From Mucilaginibacter ginsenosidivorans (GTDB lineage: Bacteria; Bacteroidota; Bacteroidia; Sphingobacteriales; Sphingobacteriaceae), in the NCBI RefSeq assembly GCF_007971025.1, contig NZ_CP042436.1:2666001-2730000 (forward strand): 64,000 nucleotides of DNA. The letters are read 5' to 3'. This document shows positions 34,891 through 44,416 of the stretch, piece after piece (position 1 is the stretch's first letter; every line of letters begins with the position of its first letter). The notes below the pieces were generated by a model that saw nothing but the letters and a program-made list of their open reading frames with translations, was not told the DNA's origin and made no database searches. Position numbers and translations under genes: made by a program.

Positions 34891-37821
34891 ATGTATAAGT
34901 GGATTTACCTGGTACTATTGTTATTCACCCCTGTTTTTGCTGCCCGCGGTCAAAGCAGTAACGATCATATATTTCCCGCTGCCAGGGTAGCCAGGTCGGG
35001 TATCGACTTTGATAATAAGGGGTTTTTGATCCATGGTAAACGTACCTTTATCGTGTCCGCCGGGATGGAATATGCCCGTGTACCGCATCAGCTTTGGTAC
35101 GACAGGCTGCTTCGCATAAAACGGGCCGGGTTCAATTGTGTTGAGATATATACTTTCTGGAACTTTCATGAGCCGAAGGAAAATCAATTTGATTTTACGG
35201 GCGACCATGACCTGGGGCGGTTCCTGGTAATGGTAAAAGAAATGGGCATGTACGCCATCGTTCGTGTAGGGCCTTACTATTGCGCCGAATGGAATAACGG
35301 TGGTTACCCGTTATGGCTCAAATTTAAAAAAGGACTGGGAGTGCGTGAGGACAACAAAGTGTTCGAATATTACGTCGACCGTTTTTTTGACAAGTTATTG
35401 CCCATTGTGTTCAAAAATCAGGTCAACCGGGGAGGGGCGGTTATTTTGGTGCAGTTGGAAAACGAGCATACGCAGGGATGGGGTACTGTTATGCCAAATG
35501 GATATTTCAGGCATTTGCAGGCCAAAGCACTGAGTTTGGGCTTGGAGGTACCTTATTTTTTTAGCGGACTGCACCATTCCAGCGACCCCGGTGGCGAGGG
35601 CAAGCCGGATGATGCAAAAAGACCAAATCCCTGGTTCAGTACCGAGTTTTGGAGTGTATGGTACTCGCAATATGGCCCGAAACCAGGTGACGCGGGTGTG
35701 TATGATCGCCGGACATGGAAGATCATAGCGCATGGCGGTAACGGCTATAATTACTATATGGCTCACGGCGGTTCCAATTTTGGTTATACCAATAACGACG
35801 AAGATGCTGCATCGTACGACTATGGAGCAGCCATAGGGCAGGCCGGGGATTTGAGGCCGATCTATTATACCTTTAAACGGGCGGCGTGGTTTGCCCGGAG
35901 TTTCCAGGATATTTTGGAAAACAGTACTGACGCGACACTTGTATACAGCGATATAAGCCGGGATACGGGCTTAAAGATAAGTGCAAGAACGAGCCCCTCG
36001 GGCGATATCATTTTCCTTGACAATTCGGGTAAAAACCCGGTTAGCGCCAAACTGCAACAAAGTGGGGTGACGATAAAGGTAGCTCCCGGCGAACTATACC
36101 CGCTGGTACATAATTTTAAGATCAGCTCCGGGATCACACTCGAGTGGGCATACACCCGGATATTTGCCGTAGTAAAACAACACAATACAGCAACCATCAT
36201 AGCCGATTGTGAAAAGGGAATGAATTTCTCTATGCATTTTATTACTGGACCAGGGATGATGGCAAAGCCACGGTCGCCGGGAATAAAAGTAACCGGGAAT
36301 AAGATAGATTTAGATGTGGCAATGCCTGACAGTGATAAACTGTTGGAATATGCTTTCACCGCAGGTTCGCAAACCATTCGCATATTGGCAATGAACAGGC
36401 AACAGACCGATAAAACGTGGATAGTGGATAGCGGCGGAGAAAATTATGTGGTAAACGGTGCCGGCTATTTGGGTACGGTGAGGATTGATGACAGGACGAT
36501 TAAAGTCGCAGCAGAAACACCTTTATTGGCAAATGACGAGGGGCAGGTGTGGCTATATACTGCCAATAAAACATTGCGTTTGGAAAAGGGTGGCCAGCAA
36601 GCAGTTAGCCAGCCGCAAAAACTTAAATTAACGAAGTGGATGCAAAGCGATGCATCCGCTCCCGCTTTGCCAGGATTCAAGACCGGGAATTGGCTGCATA
36701 GCAGAACTCCGCTACAGATGGGCGCGGATGGCGACCTTACACCAAATGCCTGGTACAGAACGAAGGTCACCGTACCCGCTGCTGGTAACTATACCATGCA
36801 GGTAAAAGGAGGCGGACGGGGACAAGCCTATATTGACGGAAAGCCTGCTGCGAAATGGAAACTAGATGATGGAGAAGTGTCGCTTAACCTTGCAAAAGGC
36901 AGGCATACACTAGCGATTTTTACCGCTCACGACGGCAGGGATAAACTCGCCGGTTACATAGGCCCAATTGAAAGCGTCGATAATAAGGGAATTTTTGGTA
37001 CGGCGTTTATTAAGCAGGGTGGCCCTTTTATCACCCGGTTGAGCAATTGGTATTTTGCCAGGGCAGATCGCAAAGAAGATGCCAGATCGGGACCGCCGAA
37101 ATTTGATACAGCATTCTATAAAAAATATAAAATAGGCGATGATGTTTTTAATAAGCGTGAAGGCTACGGCTGGTTCGAAACAACTATCGCGCAGCCACCG
37201 GCCGGGACCTCAAAGATCACCTTGTCGTTCCGGAGTGTTGACGAAAATGCAACGGTTTTTATAAATGGTAAGCAGGTATATCATCATGATGGCTGGAACG
37301 ACCCGTTCGAGGTAACAGTTACCGACCCGGAAGCTTTAAAGGCGCCGGTGAGACTGGATGTGTTTGTAGAGAATTATTCGAACGAGGGAGGTATCGATCA
37401 GCCGGTAAAGGTTAATACCATAGGCAATGCTGCGATGGTAAATAACTGGGCGATGAAGGGCGGCATTGACAATTCGCCGGCTGCGGAAAAATGGCTTGCC
37501 CTTTCTCCTAAACGTAATCCGGGCCCCTGCTTTTATCGTTCCAAATTTACTGTTCATTTTTCAGTCTCGCATACCTTCATCTGGCGGGTCGATACGAAGA
37601 ATATGGGCCACGGTTCCGTTTGGGTAAATGGGCATAATCTTGGCCGGTATCCCGAAAAAATAGATGCTCCGGGGTTATATATCCCCGAATGCTGGCTAAG
37701 GAACGGTCCGAATGAGCTTTTGATCTATGACGAAGATGGAAAAACACCCGAAGATATAAACGTCATAGCTGAACCTGCCGCCGGACGAACAATAACGAAT
37801 TTAACTGCAACTATCAAATAA
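34891..37821 (+). CDS. GH35 beta-galactosidase
   Basis: 976 residues, signal peptide MYKWIYLVLLLFTPVFAARG. The GH35 barrel covers about 40-350: GFNCVEIYTFWNFHEPKENQFDF, RVGPYYCAEWNNGGYPLWL, VQLENEHTQ (acid/base Glu192) and STEFWSVWYSQYG (nucleophile Glu252). The C-terminal half has a long insertion of beta domains and galactose-binding-like jelly rolls (YGWFETTIAQPPAGTSKITLSF, GHGSVWVNGHNLGRYPEKI). It removes terminal beta-Gal. The gap to GH89 is 17 bp, so they are co-transcribed. Confidence 0.95.
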   Translation: MYKWIYLVLLLFTPVFAARGQSSNDHIFPAARVARSGIDFDNKGFLIHGKRTFIVSAGMEYARVPHQLWYDRLLRIKRAGFNCVEIYTFWNFHEPKENQFDFTGDHDLGRFLVMVKEMGMYAIVRVGPYYCAEWNNGGYPLWLKFKKGLGVREDNKVFEYYVDRFFDKLLPIVFKNQVNRGGAVILVQLENEHTQGWGTVMPNGYFRHLQAKALSLGLEVPYFFSGLHHSSDPGGEGKPDDAKRPNPWFSTEFWSVWYSQYGPKPGDAGVYDRRTWKIIAHGGNGYNYYMAHGGSNFGYTNNDEDAASYDYGAAIGQAGDLRPIYYTFKRAAWFARSFQDILENSTDATLVYSDISRDTGLKISARTSPSGDIIFLDNSGKNPVSAKLQQSGVTIKVAPGELYPLVHNFKISSGITLEWAYTRIFAVVKQHNTATIIADCEKGMNFSMHFITGPGMMAKPRSPGIKVTGNKIDLDVAMPDSDKLLEYAFTAGSQTIRILAMNRQQTDKTWIVDSGGENYVVNGAGYLGTVRIDDRTIKVAAETPLLANDEGQVWLYTANKTLRLEKGGQQAVSQPQKLKLTKWMQSDASAPALPGFKTGNWLHSRTPLQMGADGDLTPNAWYRTKVTVPAAGNYTMQVKGGGRGQAYIDGKPAAKWKLDDGEVSLNLAKGRHTLAIFTAHDGRDKLAGYIGPIESVDNKGIFGTAFIKQGGPFITRLSNWYFARADRKEDARSGPPKFDTAFYKKYKIGDDVFNKREGYGWFETTIAQPPAGTSKITLSFRSVDENATVFINGKQVYHHDGWNDPFEVTVTDPEALKAPVRLDVFVENYSNEGGIDQPVKVNTIGNAAMVNNWAMKGGIDNSPAAEKWLALSPKRNPGPCFYRSKFTVHFSVSHTFIWRVDTKNMGHGSVWVNGHNLGRYPEKIDAPGLYIPECWLRNGPNELLIYDEDGKTPEDINVIAEPAAGRTITNLTATIK

Positions 37822-37835
37822 GCTCCTTGCAAAAT

Positions 37836-38963
37836 ATGCCAGCAAAACAGGAAAGATTTACCGCGCTCGATGTTTTCCGCGGGATGACCATATGCTTTAT
37901 GATCATTGTTAACGCACCGGGCTCGGGGGCTGATGTTTGGACACCTTTAGATCACGCCTATTGGTTTGGCTTTACACCCACCGACCTGGTGTTCCCTTCG
38001 TTTCTGTTTGCCGTAGGGAACGCGCTTAGTTTTTCAAAAAATAAATTTGATAATGATTCGGCATTTTTGGGCAAAGTATTTAAGCGGACCGTCATTATTT
38101 TCCTCCTCGGTTACCTAATGTATTGGTTCCCTTTCTTTCACCGAACCGGTGGCACATGGGTGTTCAATACCCTGGCAAACACGCGCATTATGGGTGTGCT
38201 GCAACGTATCGCGCTTTGTTATTTCTTTGGGGCATTAATTGTTCATTATTCCTCGCAAAAAGCAGCCGTCATTATTTCTGCCTTATTGTTGGCGGGCTAT
38301 TGGGTGTTTTTATTTTTATTTGGCGAGCCGGGTAAAGAATTTACGATGCTTGGTAATGCGGGCACAAAGCTGGATATCCTGATCATGGGTAACGCACATC
38401 TATATCACGACAAGGGCGGTCCGATCGCCTTTGATCCCGAAGGCTTATTGAGCACTTTTCCTGCAATTGTCAATGTTATCGCCGGTTACCTGGCGGGGGC
38501 CTTTGTCCAGCGAAAAGGTAAAAATTATGAATCTGTAGCCAAATTGTTTATTTGCGGCGGACTGCTCATTATTCTTGCCTTGTTTTTTGGCCAATTTTTC
38601 CCAATTGCCAAGAAGCTGTGGACCAGCTCTTTTACGTTGCTGACGATTGGTACCGACCTGGCAATACTGGCTCTGCTGGTTTATGCTATTGAGATTGAAA
38701 ATATGAAAACGGGTACCCGTTTTTTTCTCGCCTTTGGAAAAAATGCATTGGTTATTTACCTGCTGTCCGAACTGCTGCTAACCACATTGCAACTGATATG
38801 GCTACGGCCGCAGTTAAGCTTTTACGACTGGATAAACCAGGTGTTTTATCAGCGGTTGTTCCCCGGGCCGCCGGGTACGCTTATGTTTGCACTATGCTAT
38901 ATGTTTGTATGCTGGCTGGTAGCTTACCTGCTGGATAAAAATAAGATATACATCAAAATATAA
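37836..38963 (+). CDS. Membrane acetyltransferase, HGSNAT/NagX (DUF5009) family
   Basis: 375 residues from ATG 37836 (a TTG at 37827 is also in frame). About ten transmembrane helices. The family signature is clear at the start: RFTALDVFRGMTICFMIIVNAPG, HAYWFGFTPTDLVFPSFLFAVGNALSF. The single-His loop after TM1 (LDHAYW) matches the active-site His of lysosomal heparan-alpha-glucosaminide N-acetyltransferase, which moves acetyl from cytosolic acetyl-CoA across the membrane to a terminal alpha-GlcN. Direct activity here is inference. It lies between GH35 and GH92 with 14-bp and 2-bp gaps. Confidence 0.85.
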   Translation: MPAKQERFTALDVFRGMTICFMIIVNAPGSGADVWTPLDHAYWFGFTPTDLVFPSFLFAVGNALSFSKNKFDNDSAFLGKVFKRTVIIFLLGYLMYWFPFFHRTGGTWVFNTLANTRIMGVLQRIALCYFFGALIVHYSSQKAAVIISALLLAGYWVFLFLFGEPGKEFTMLGNAGTKLDILIMGNAHLYHDKGGPIAFDPEGLLSTFPAIVNVIAGYLAGAFVQRKGKNYESVAKLFICGGLLIILALFFGQFFPIAKKLWTSSFTLLTIGTDLAILALLVYAIEIENMKTGTRFFLAFGKNALVIYLLSELLLTTLQLIWLRPQLSFYDWINQVFYQRLFPGPPGTLMFALCYMFVCWLVAYLLDKNKIYIKI

Positions 38964-38965
38964 TT

Positions 38966-41900
38966 ATGCCCGGCGCATTTTCCCGATTTTTAATAGCTTC
39001 AGTGTTGTTGATGGGCTTTAGCGTCAGGCTTTCTGCCCAGCATCGCGATAATATCCGATTTGTAGATCCCTTTATCGGCACAGCAAAAAGCAATGTGCCT
39101 ACCAAATGGGGCAATGAAGGTGGTACCTATCCGGGCGCCGTTGCACCTTCGGGCGCTATTCAATTAAGCCCCGAAACGAAAGCGGGGAAAGGATACGATT
39201 ATACCGATAGCACCATTTGTTATTTCAGTTGCTACAGGCATTTCTGTGGCTTTCCCGGCGGTTCGGCGGGGCGATTCCAGGTGATGCCGGTTAGCGGCGT
39301 AAATGATTTGGAACCAAGGAAATATAGCAGGCGTTTTTCGCACAAAAGTGAGATGGCCTCGCCGGGTTATTACCAGGTCGTGTTTGATGACGACCACACT
39401 CGTGCAGAAGCAACAGCAACAACCAGGACAGGTATGTTCCGGTTTACGTTCCCGGCAACCGTTATGCCACGCATATTTATAGGCGATGCGGGTGATATCA
39501 GGCAGCAGTCGAAAAGAATACTGCAATTCTCACGCGGTAATACGGTTGTTAATCTTAACGTTGATTATAGCGATCTAAAAAAAGTATCCGGCGGGTGGAT
39601 CGTCTCATTTACCAATGAAAAGACGATCACCCTGAAAATAAGTGCTTCAACAATTGGTGTTACCGGTGCGCAAAAAAATATCGACCAGGAAATAGGTGAC
39701 AAAGACTTTGACGCCGTTCGACGGCAAACGCAGGAAGAGTGGGGTAAGAAACTGAGTATTATAGATATTTCGGACCGGAACGAGCAGAATAAAACAATTT
39801 TTTATACGGCTCTCTATCACTCGCTGCTTATACCCTGGGTAGTTGACGACGCAGATGGGCAATATCTTGGCGCAGATGGGCAAGTGCATAAAAAAAGCGG
39901 ACAAAACCAATACGGCGGGTTTTCTCCCTGGGATACTTTCCGATCGCTCAATCCATTGCTTACCCTCCTTTACCCCGATAAGGAAAACGATATTATACTA
40001 TCCATGCTGGATATTTATAAGCAGACGGGCCATTTACCAACCGAATCGATGACCGGAAACCATGCGATCCCTGTTATTGTGGATAGTTACCTGAAAGGAG
40101 TGGATAAGTTTGATAAGGAGCTGGCTTACAACGCGATGAAAAGCAATATTGTCGATACCCCCTTTCTACAGGGTGATATGGAAGCCTATCATCAAAGCGG
40201 TTATATTCCCTATACTCACTCCGAATCAGTAACCCGGACGGTCGAATATGCTTACGACGATTGGGCATTGTCGCAATATGCACGGCAGATTGTTCATGAT
40301 GACAGCGATTTTAAACTTTTGCATGATCGCGGCTTTAACTATCGCAATCTTTTGAACGTCAACGAATTGTTTTTGCTTCCACGAAATAAAAATGAGTTTA
40401 AAATACAGCCCGGAATGTCTGGGTACAAGGAAGGCGATCAATGGGTTTACAGCTATTTCGTGCCCCATAACATGAGGGATCTTATCAATTTGCTGGGCGG
40501 TAATGATCAATTTGCGGCAAGACTCGATTCAGCCCTTACTCACAATGTTATTTTGTTCGACAACGAAACAGTGTTTCATATACCCTACCTGTTCAACCAG
40601 GCTGGTAAAACTGAATTAACCCAAAAATGGGTAAGAAAAATTATGCAGGAGCGATTTAGCGATGCGCCTGGCGGCTTACCGGGGAATGATGACCTGGGTT
40701 CAACATCCAGCTGGTATGTTTTTAGCGCAATCGGTATTTACCCGGTATGCCCTGGCCGGCCCTTGTACGCAATAGGCTCGCCGCTATTTGAATCGGCAAC
40801 ACTAAACCTCCCGAATGGGAAAAAGTTTATCATCAATAGCTTTCGATTGTCTGTGAAAGACAGATATGTGAACAGGCTATTTGTCAATGGACAACCCTGG
40901 CATCACTTGACATTGTCGCATGCCACATTAACGGCGGGAGGTAAAATGATCTTTGATATGGACAACAAACCCGCTAAGTCGTCGTCGAAAATAAATACTA
41001 ACGAGCTTTCCGAGACCGCGAGCTATCCGGTATTTAAAATCTCAGGTTTCTCGGCAACAAAAAAAGCCGTTGAACCGGATGAACTATTTTTCCTGAAATT
41101 CTCCATCTCAAATACAGGCAGCGCCGGCACAAAGACAGTTGATCTGATAGTTAATAAAAAAGTATACGCCCGTAAAAATTGCCTGGTGGCTTCGGGCAAG
41201 GCGCTTGTAGATTCTATCCCCTGCCGGTTATACCCAACGGGAGAAACCACGTTGCAAATTGCAGGCCTGCCCCCGCTAAAGGTTCGTGTTAAAAGCCCTG
41301 ATCGTCCGGTAGCTCAATGTTATAAGATAACAGCGTATTCCGCTACCCCATTGGTGAAGCTGCACAACACGCAACGGGTAAGTTATACTATTCAGAACAC
41401 CGGAGGTGCAGGACATGCTTTCACCATCCCGGTAATGAGCGGCGATTCTCTCGTTTTCGACGATAAGGTCATGCTTGCGCCCGGGGAGAAAAAAATAGTG
41501 AATCACGATATGGTGGCAGGCAAGCCTGGGTTTCAATATGTCAAGATCGGCAGTAACAAAATTCCTTACAAGGTTTATCAGTATAACAGGGAGTCTGTTT
41601 TACTTGACCTTTCACCCCAATATAACGATAAGGATACCCTCGTGAACGATATGTCGGGGTTGGGTAATAAGGGGCGTATCATATTTGTAGCCGATCACAC
41701 CAAAACTCCGGATAACAGGTTGTTATTCGGCAAAAACTGCTTTATCGAATTACCTTCATCGCCAGGCCTGGATGAGCTTGGGGAAACTATCACCATGATG
41801 GCCTGGGTTTACCCAACCAGTTCAAATAGCGGATTAACGGATATTTTTACCAAAGGAGATACCAATGTTTTGCAGGTAGCGGAGGGCAAGTCACTTACTT

Positions 41901-42223
41901 TTTTTGCTGGGGGCTGGGGCAGGGGCGATTGTACCGTTGACTTGCCACCTCACTGGCTCAACCATTGGCATCATATAGCCGGAGTTTGTGAAGGCCGGAT
42001 TCTTCATGTTTATATCGACGGGATATTAAAAGGAACAACCACAACAGATCAAACCGCAAACCTATCGGTTAATAATAAATGGGTGCTTGGGCGGAATGAT
42101 GAGTTCCCGTCAGAAAGGGAGTTCCAGGGATATATAGGAAATGTTAAAATATACAAGGAACCATTATCCGCGGAGGAAGTTTTGGCCGTGTTCAGCAACG
42201 ACAGAACGTTGATGATTAAATAA
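38966..42223 (+). CDS. GH92 alpha-mannosidase with C-terminal LamG-like domain
   Basis: 1,085 residues, signal peptide to SAQ near 25. The GH92 core spans about 30-650: FVDPFIGTAKSN, GNEGGTYPGAVAPSGAIQLSPET, FSPWDTFRSLNPLLTLL, LPTESMTGNHAIPVIVDSYLKGVDKFD, and the conserved GGLPGNDDLGSTSSWYVFSAIGIYPVCPG. After it come two CARDB-like beta sandwiches (about 690-870) and a LamG/concanavalin-type domain (about 920-1080, ITMMAWVYPTSS, WHHIAGVCEGRILHVYIDG). GH92 enzymes are exo-alpha-mannosidases that need Ca. The extra domains make it about 300 residues longer than usual. It is the last gene of the PUL. Confidence 0.92.
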   Translation: MPGAFSRFLIASVLLMGFSVRLSAQHRDNIRFVDPFIGTAKSNVPTKWGNEGGTYPGAVAPSGAIQLSPETKAGKGYDYTDSTICYFSCYRHFCGFPGGSAGRFQVMPVSGVNDLEPRKYSRRFSHKSEMASPGYYQVVFDDDHTRAEATATTRTGMFRFTFPATVMPRIFIGDAGDIRQQSKRILQFSRGNTVVNLNVDYSDLKKVSGGWIVSFTNEKTITLKISASTIGVTGAQKNIDQEIGDKDFDAVRRQTQEEWGKKLSIIDISDRNEQNKTIFYTALYHSLLIPWVVDDADGQYLGADGQVHKKSGQNQYGGFSPWDTFRSLNPLLTLLYPDKENDIILSMLDIYKQTGHLPTESMTGNHAIPVIVDSYLKGVDKFDKELAYNAMKSNIVDTPFLQGDMEAYHQSGYIPYTHSESVTRTVEYAYDDWALSQYARQIVHDDSDFKLLHDRGFNYRNLLNVNELFLLPRNKNEFKIQPGMSGYKEGDQWVYSYFVPHNMRDLINLLGGNDQFAARLDSALTHNVILFDNETVFHIPYLFNQAGKTELTQKWVRKIMQERFSDAPGGLPGNDDLGSTSSWYVFSAIGIYPVCPGRPLYAIGSPLFESATLNLPNGKKFIINSFRLSVKDRYVNRLFVNGQPWHHLTLSHATLTAGGKMIFDMDNKPAKSSSKINTNELSETASYPVFKISGFSATKKAVEPDELFFLKFSISNTGSAGTKTVDLIVNKKVYARKNCLVASGKALVDSIPCRLYPTGETTLQIAGLPPLKVRVKSPDRPVAQCYKITAYSATPLVKLHNTQRVSYTIQNTGGAGHAFTIPVMSGDSLVFDDKVMLAPGEKKIVNHDMVAGKPGFQYVKIGSNKIPYKVYQYNRESVLLDLSPQYNDKDTLVNDMSGLGNKGRIIFVADHTKTPDNRLLFGKNCFIELPSSPGLDELGETITMMAWVYPTSSNSGLTDIFTKGDTNVLQVAEGKSLTFFAGGWGRGDCTVDLPPHWLNHWHHIAGVCEGRILHVYIDGILKGTTTTDQTANLSVNNKWVLGRNDEFPSEREFQGYIGNVKIYKEPLSAEEVLAVFSNDRTLMIK

Positions 42224-42298
42224 GTCGGGTAGCATGTTTTTTGCGATCGTTCGGATATGCAGCATGCTTCACCAAAACGTATCGCAAAAGCCATTACA

Positions 42299-42332
42299 AC
42301 AAAAAAACCTGTAAGTATTAAACTTACAGGTT
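42299..42332 (-). terminator. Terminator of tRNA-Lys
   Basis: AACCTGTAAGT (42306-42316) and ACTTACAGGTT (42322-42332) form an 11-bp stem with a 5-base loop. On the minus strand it is followed by a T7 run, so it ends the tRNA-Lys transcript; it may also slow plus-strand read-through from the PUL. Confidence 0.88.
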
Positions 42333-42347
42333 CTTGCTGAGATTTTG

Positions 42348-42420
42348 TGATCCCGCTGGGACTCGAACCCAGGACCCCAACATTAAAAGTGTTATGCTCT
42401 ACCGGCTGAGCTACGGAATC
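42348..42420 (-). tRNA. tRNA-Lys (TTT)
   Basis: On the minus strand, GATTCCG pairs with CGGGATC. D-arm GCTC-AGCCGGTA-GAGC, anticodon loop ending the ACACT stem with TTT, and T-loop GGTTCGAGTCC are all intact. 73 nt, CCA not encoded. Confidence 0.95.
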
Positions 42421-42531
42421 CTAATAACGTTTCCGTTAAAAGTGGTGCAAATATAGAGTTTATTCGCATAGCCCGCAACCTGTTTTTAAAATATTTTTCA
42501 GGTGTAAAATAAACACCTAAATACCAATAAA

Positions 42532-43536
42532 CTATGGTTTAAAAATTCCTATTCTGCCTTTGTCGCCGGCCAAAAGCACCAGGCTGCCGTGTTTTGCTTT
42601 ACGACAAACGTTATAGCTGGCATCGTCGATCTTGCTCCATGTTTTGCCACCATCAGTGGTGATATTGCTTCCCGGGGTGCCGGTGGAAAGGAAAATTTTC
42701 CCGGAAATATATTCTACACACGATTGAAAGCCGGCAGGCCCTTTTTCGGCAGGCTCAAAAATGTTGCGGGTAAGTTGGGTGGCTGAAACCGAGTCGGCCC
42801 TTTTGTCTTTTGCATAATCCCCGCCAACCATAATCCCCCGGTCGTTGCCACATACAAAAGAAAATCCTCCCTGGCTTGGTTTGCTGTGGGGGAGCGGGGC
42901 ATCTTGATAATCCCACGACTTCTTCCCGTGATAAGTTAACAACCTGGCCGCGCTGCCACCGGTCGTTATGTAAGTGAGGCCGCACGAAATGCGCAGACAA
43001 GTACCGCTTGCGGCAAAAGCTGCTTCGCCGGGTAAAGCCTCGGGTGGATTTTTAAACGGGTGCCAGGTTTCGCCGCCGTCATTCGTTTCCATCAGCACGA
43101 ATTTTCCCGCTATCGGGTCCCCTAAAACCAGGCCATGCTTTGGCGTGTCAAAATCCATTGCGTCGAAAAAATAGGCGCTATCGGCGTTATTATACTTTAC
43201 CTGCCAGTTGTTGCCGCCATCGGTTGTTTTTAATATCAACGCAGGTGTGCCCGAACTCATGATAATAGCTTCTTTATCCGAGAAGGCTTCGATGTCCCTG
43301 AAATCGGATTTCTCAAAACCCTTTACCTGTTTCCAGTCCCAGGTTTTGCCGCCGTCGTTTGTTAGCGCTACGGTGCCCCGGCTGCCGCTTACCCAGGCCA
43401 CCTTATCATCAACCACGGATAACCCCCGAAAGCTCGCTGGTTTGCCTTGTTGTAACGTTTCGATGCGTTGGGCCTTCACTTGTGCTGCTGTTATGCAAAA
43501 CAGAAGCAGCCCGATATAGTAGCGTAGTTTTTTCAT
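42532..43536 (-). CDS. Ycf48/BNR-repeat beta-propeller, exported
   Basis: 334 residues from ATG 43536 (MKKLRYYIGLLLFCITAAQVKAQ, signal peptide). At least three Asp-box-like repeats are visible: LTNDGGKTWDWKQV, KTTDGGNNWQVKY, ETNDGGETWHPF, and a last TTDGGKTWSKID. This is the pattern of Ycf48/HCF136-like and BNR propellers, annotated as YCF48-related or oxidoreductase in Bacteroidota, but no redox site is seen. Its ATG overlaps the stop of the upstream DUF2147 gene as ATGA, so translation is coupled. Periplasmic; role unknown. Confidence 0.85.
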   Translation of the reverse strand: MKKLRYYIGLLLFCITAAQVKAQRIETLQQGKPASFRGLSVVDDKVAWVSGSRGTVALTNDGGKTWDWKQVKGFEKSDFRDIEAFSDKEAIIMSSGTPALILKTTDGGNNWQVKYNNADSAYFFDAMDFDTPKHGLVLGDPIAGKFVLMETNDGGETWHPFKNPPEALPGEAAFAASGTCLRISCGLTYITTGGSAARLLTYHGKKSWDYQDAPLPHSKPSQGGFSFVCGNDRGIMVGGDYAKDKRADSVSATQLTRNIFEPAEKGPAGFQSCVEYISGKIFLSTGTPGSNITTDGGKTWSKIDDASYNVCRKAKHGSLVLLAGDKGRIGIFKP

Positions 43537-43979
43537 TTTACACGTGTCCATACTTCTGATCGTCCGAATAACGAGATGCCTATATAACCCCTTATTTTAA
43601 GTTTATTGCCGTCGATGGTCATTTTGCAACTGTAGGTTTTCCCGTTTTTGGGATCGTAAATGGTGCCGTCCTCATACACACTGTCGCCGTCGTAAGTGAA
43701 ATCCTTCAGCAATTCCAACCCCAGTTCCGGGCGGGAGCGTAAGGACTCATCAGGATTATTTTTATCGGTCTTGGGCTTCCCCGTTTCATCGTTCGGGTAT
43801 TTTATCCAGTCGAGCTTGCCATAAAATTTGTTGCCCTTTTTGTAGATCAGGATATGGTCCTCGCCGCTGGGGTTGGCCCACGAACCTAATATGGCGTCGG
43901 CGGTTTGAGCCGAGGCGGTAAAGGAGATGACAGCCAGCAGGACTATTAAGCAGTAATTCTTTATCATTTCGCTTATCAA
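43533..43979 (-). CDS. DUF2147 exported protein
   Basis: 148 residues; starts at ATG 43979 or more likely 43967 (MIKNYCLIVLLAVISFTASAQ, signal peptide). DUF2147 core: ILGSWANPSGEDHILIYKKGNKFYGKLDWI, GLELLKDFTYDGDSVYEDGTIYDPKNGKTYSCKM and RGYIGISLFGRSEVWTR. This is a lipocalin-like barrel family whose ligand is unknown. It shares an ATGA overlap with the propeller downstream. Confidence 0.9.
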   Translation of the reverse strand: MISEMIKNYCLIVLLAVISFTASAQTADAILGSWANPSGEDHILIYKKGNKFYGKLDWIKYPNDETGKPKTDKNNPDESLRSRPELGLELLKDFTYDGDSVYEDGTIYDPKNGKTYSCKMTIDGNKLKIRGYIGISLFGRSEVWTRVK

Positions 43980-44047
43980 TTGGTTTAACGAACTTAACTT
44001 TTACTATTATTCAAACAAAGAGACGGAAGATGAGAAGAATCAGGGAG

Positions 44048-44131
44048 TGCCCGGAACGAGATTCGAACTCGTACATCCTTACGAATGCCACCCCCTCAAG
44101 ATGGTGCGTCTACCAATTTCGCCACCCGGGC
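44048..44131 (-). tRNA. tRNA-Leu (GAG)
   Basis: On the minus strand GCCCGGG pairs with TCCGGGC. Class II tRNA with a long variable arm (GGCATTCGTAAGGATGT). The stem CCATC/GGTGG encloses the loop TTGAGGG, so the anticodon is GAG. 84 nt. Confidence 0.94.
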
Positions 44132-44229
44132 CTTAAAATGAGATTTGAGATGTTAGATTTGAGATATGAGACAACAATAAATTTATTATCTCACATCTCA
44201 GTAGCTATATCTAACACCTCGAACGGATG

Positions 44230-44313
44230 TGCCCGAAGAGAGACTCGAACTCTCAAGAGACAATTCTCAACGGCTTCTGAGACCGCAACGTTTACCAATT
44301 TCGCCATCCGGGC
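44230..44313 (-). tRNA. tRNA-Leu (CAG)
   Basis: On the minus strand GCCCGGA pairs with TTCGGGC. Class II with a long variable arm (TTGAGAATTGTCTC). Loop CTCAGAA gives anticodon CAG. 84 nt, and 98 bp from the other tRNA-Leu. The spacer between them is low-complexity TGAGATTTGAGAT-type sequence. The prophage begins on its 5-prime side. Confidence 0.93.
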
Positions 44314-44416
44314 CTATGAAACCAAAAGCCGAAATTACCGGCTCCTGGTTTCGAGGCTGCAAATATATGTTTTTCGCGTAAATTGTTAAAATTAAAAATC
44401 ACAACGTGCCGCTGGT

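Noticed and set aside
44030..44389. 119-codon frame across both tRNA-Leu genes
   Set aside because: The DNA is two complete tRNA genes on the other strand.
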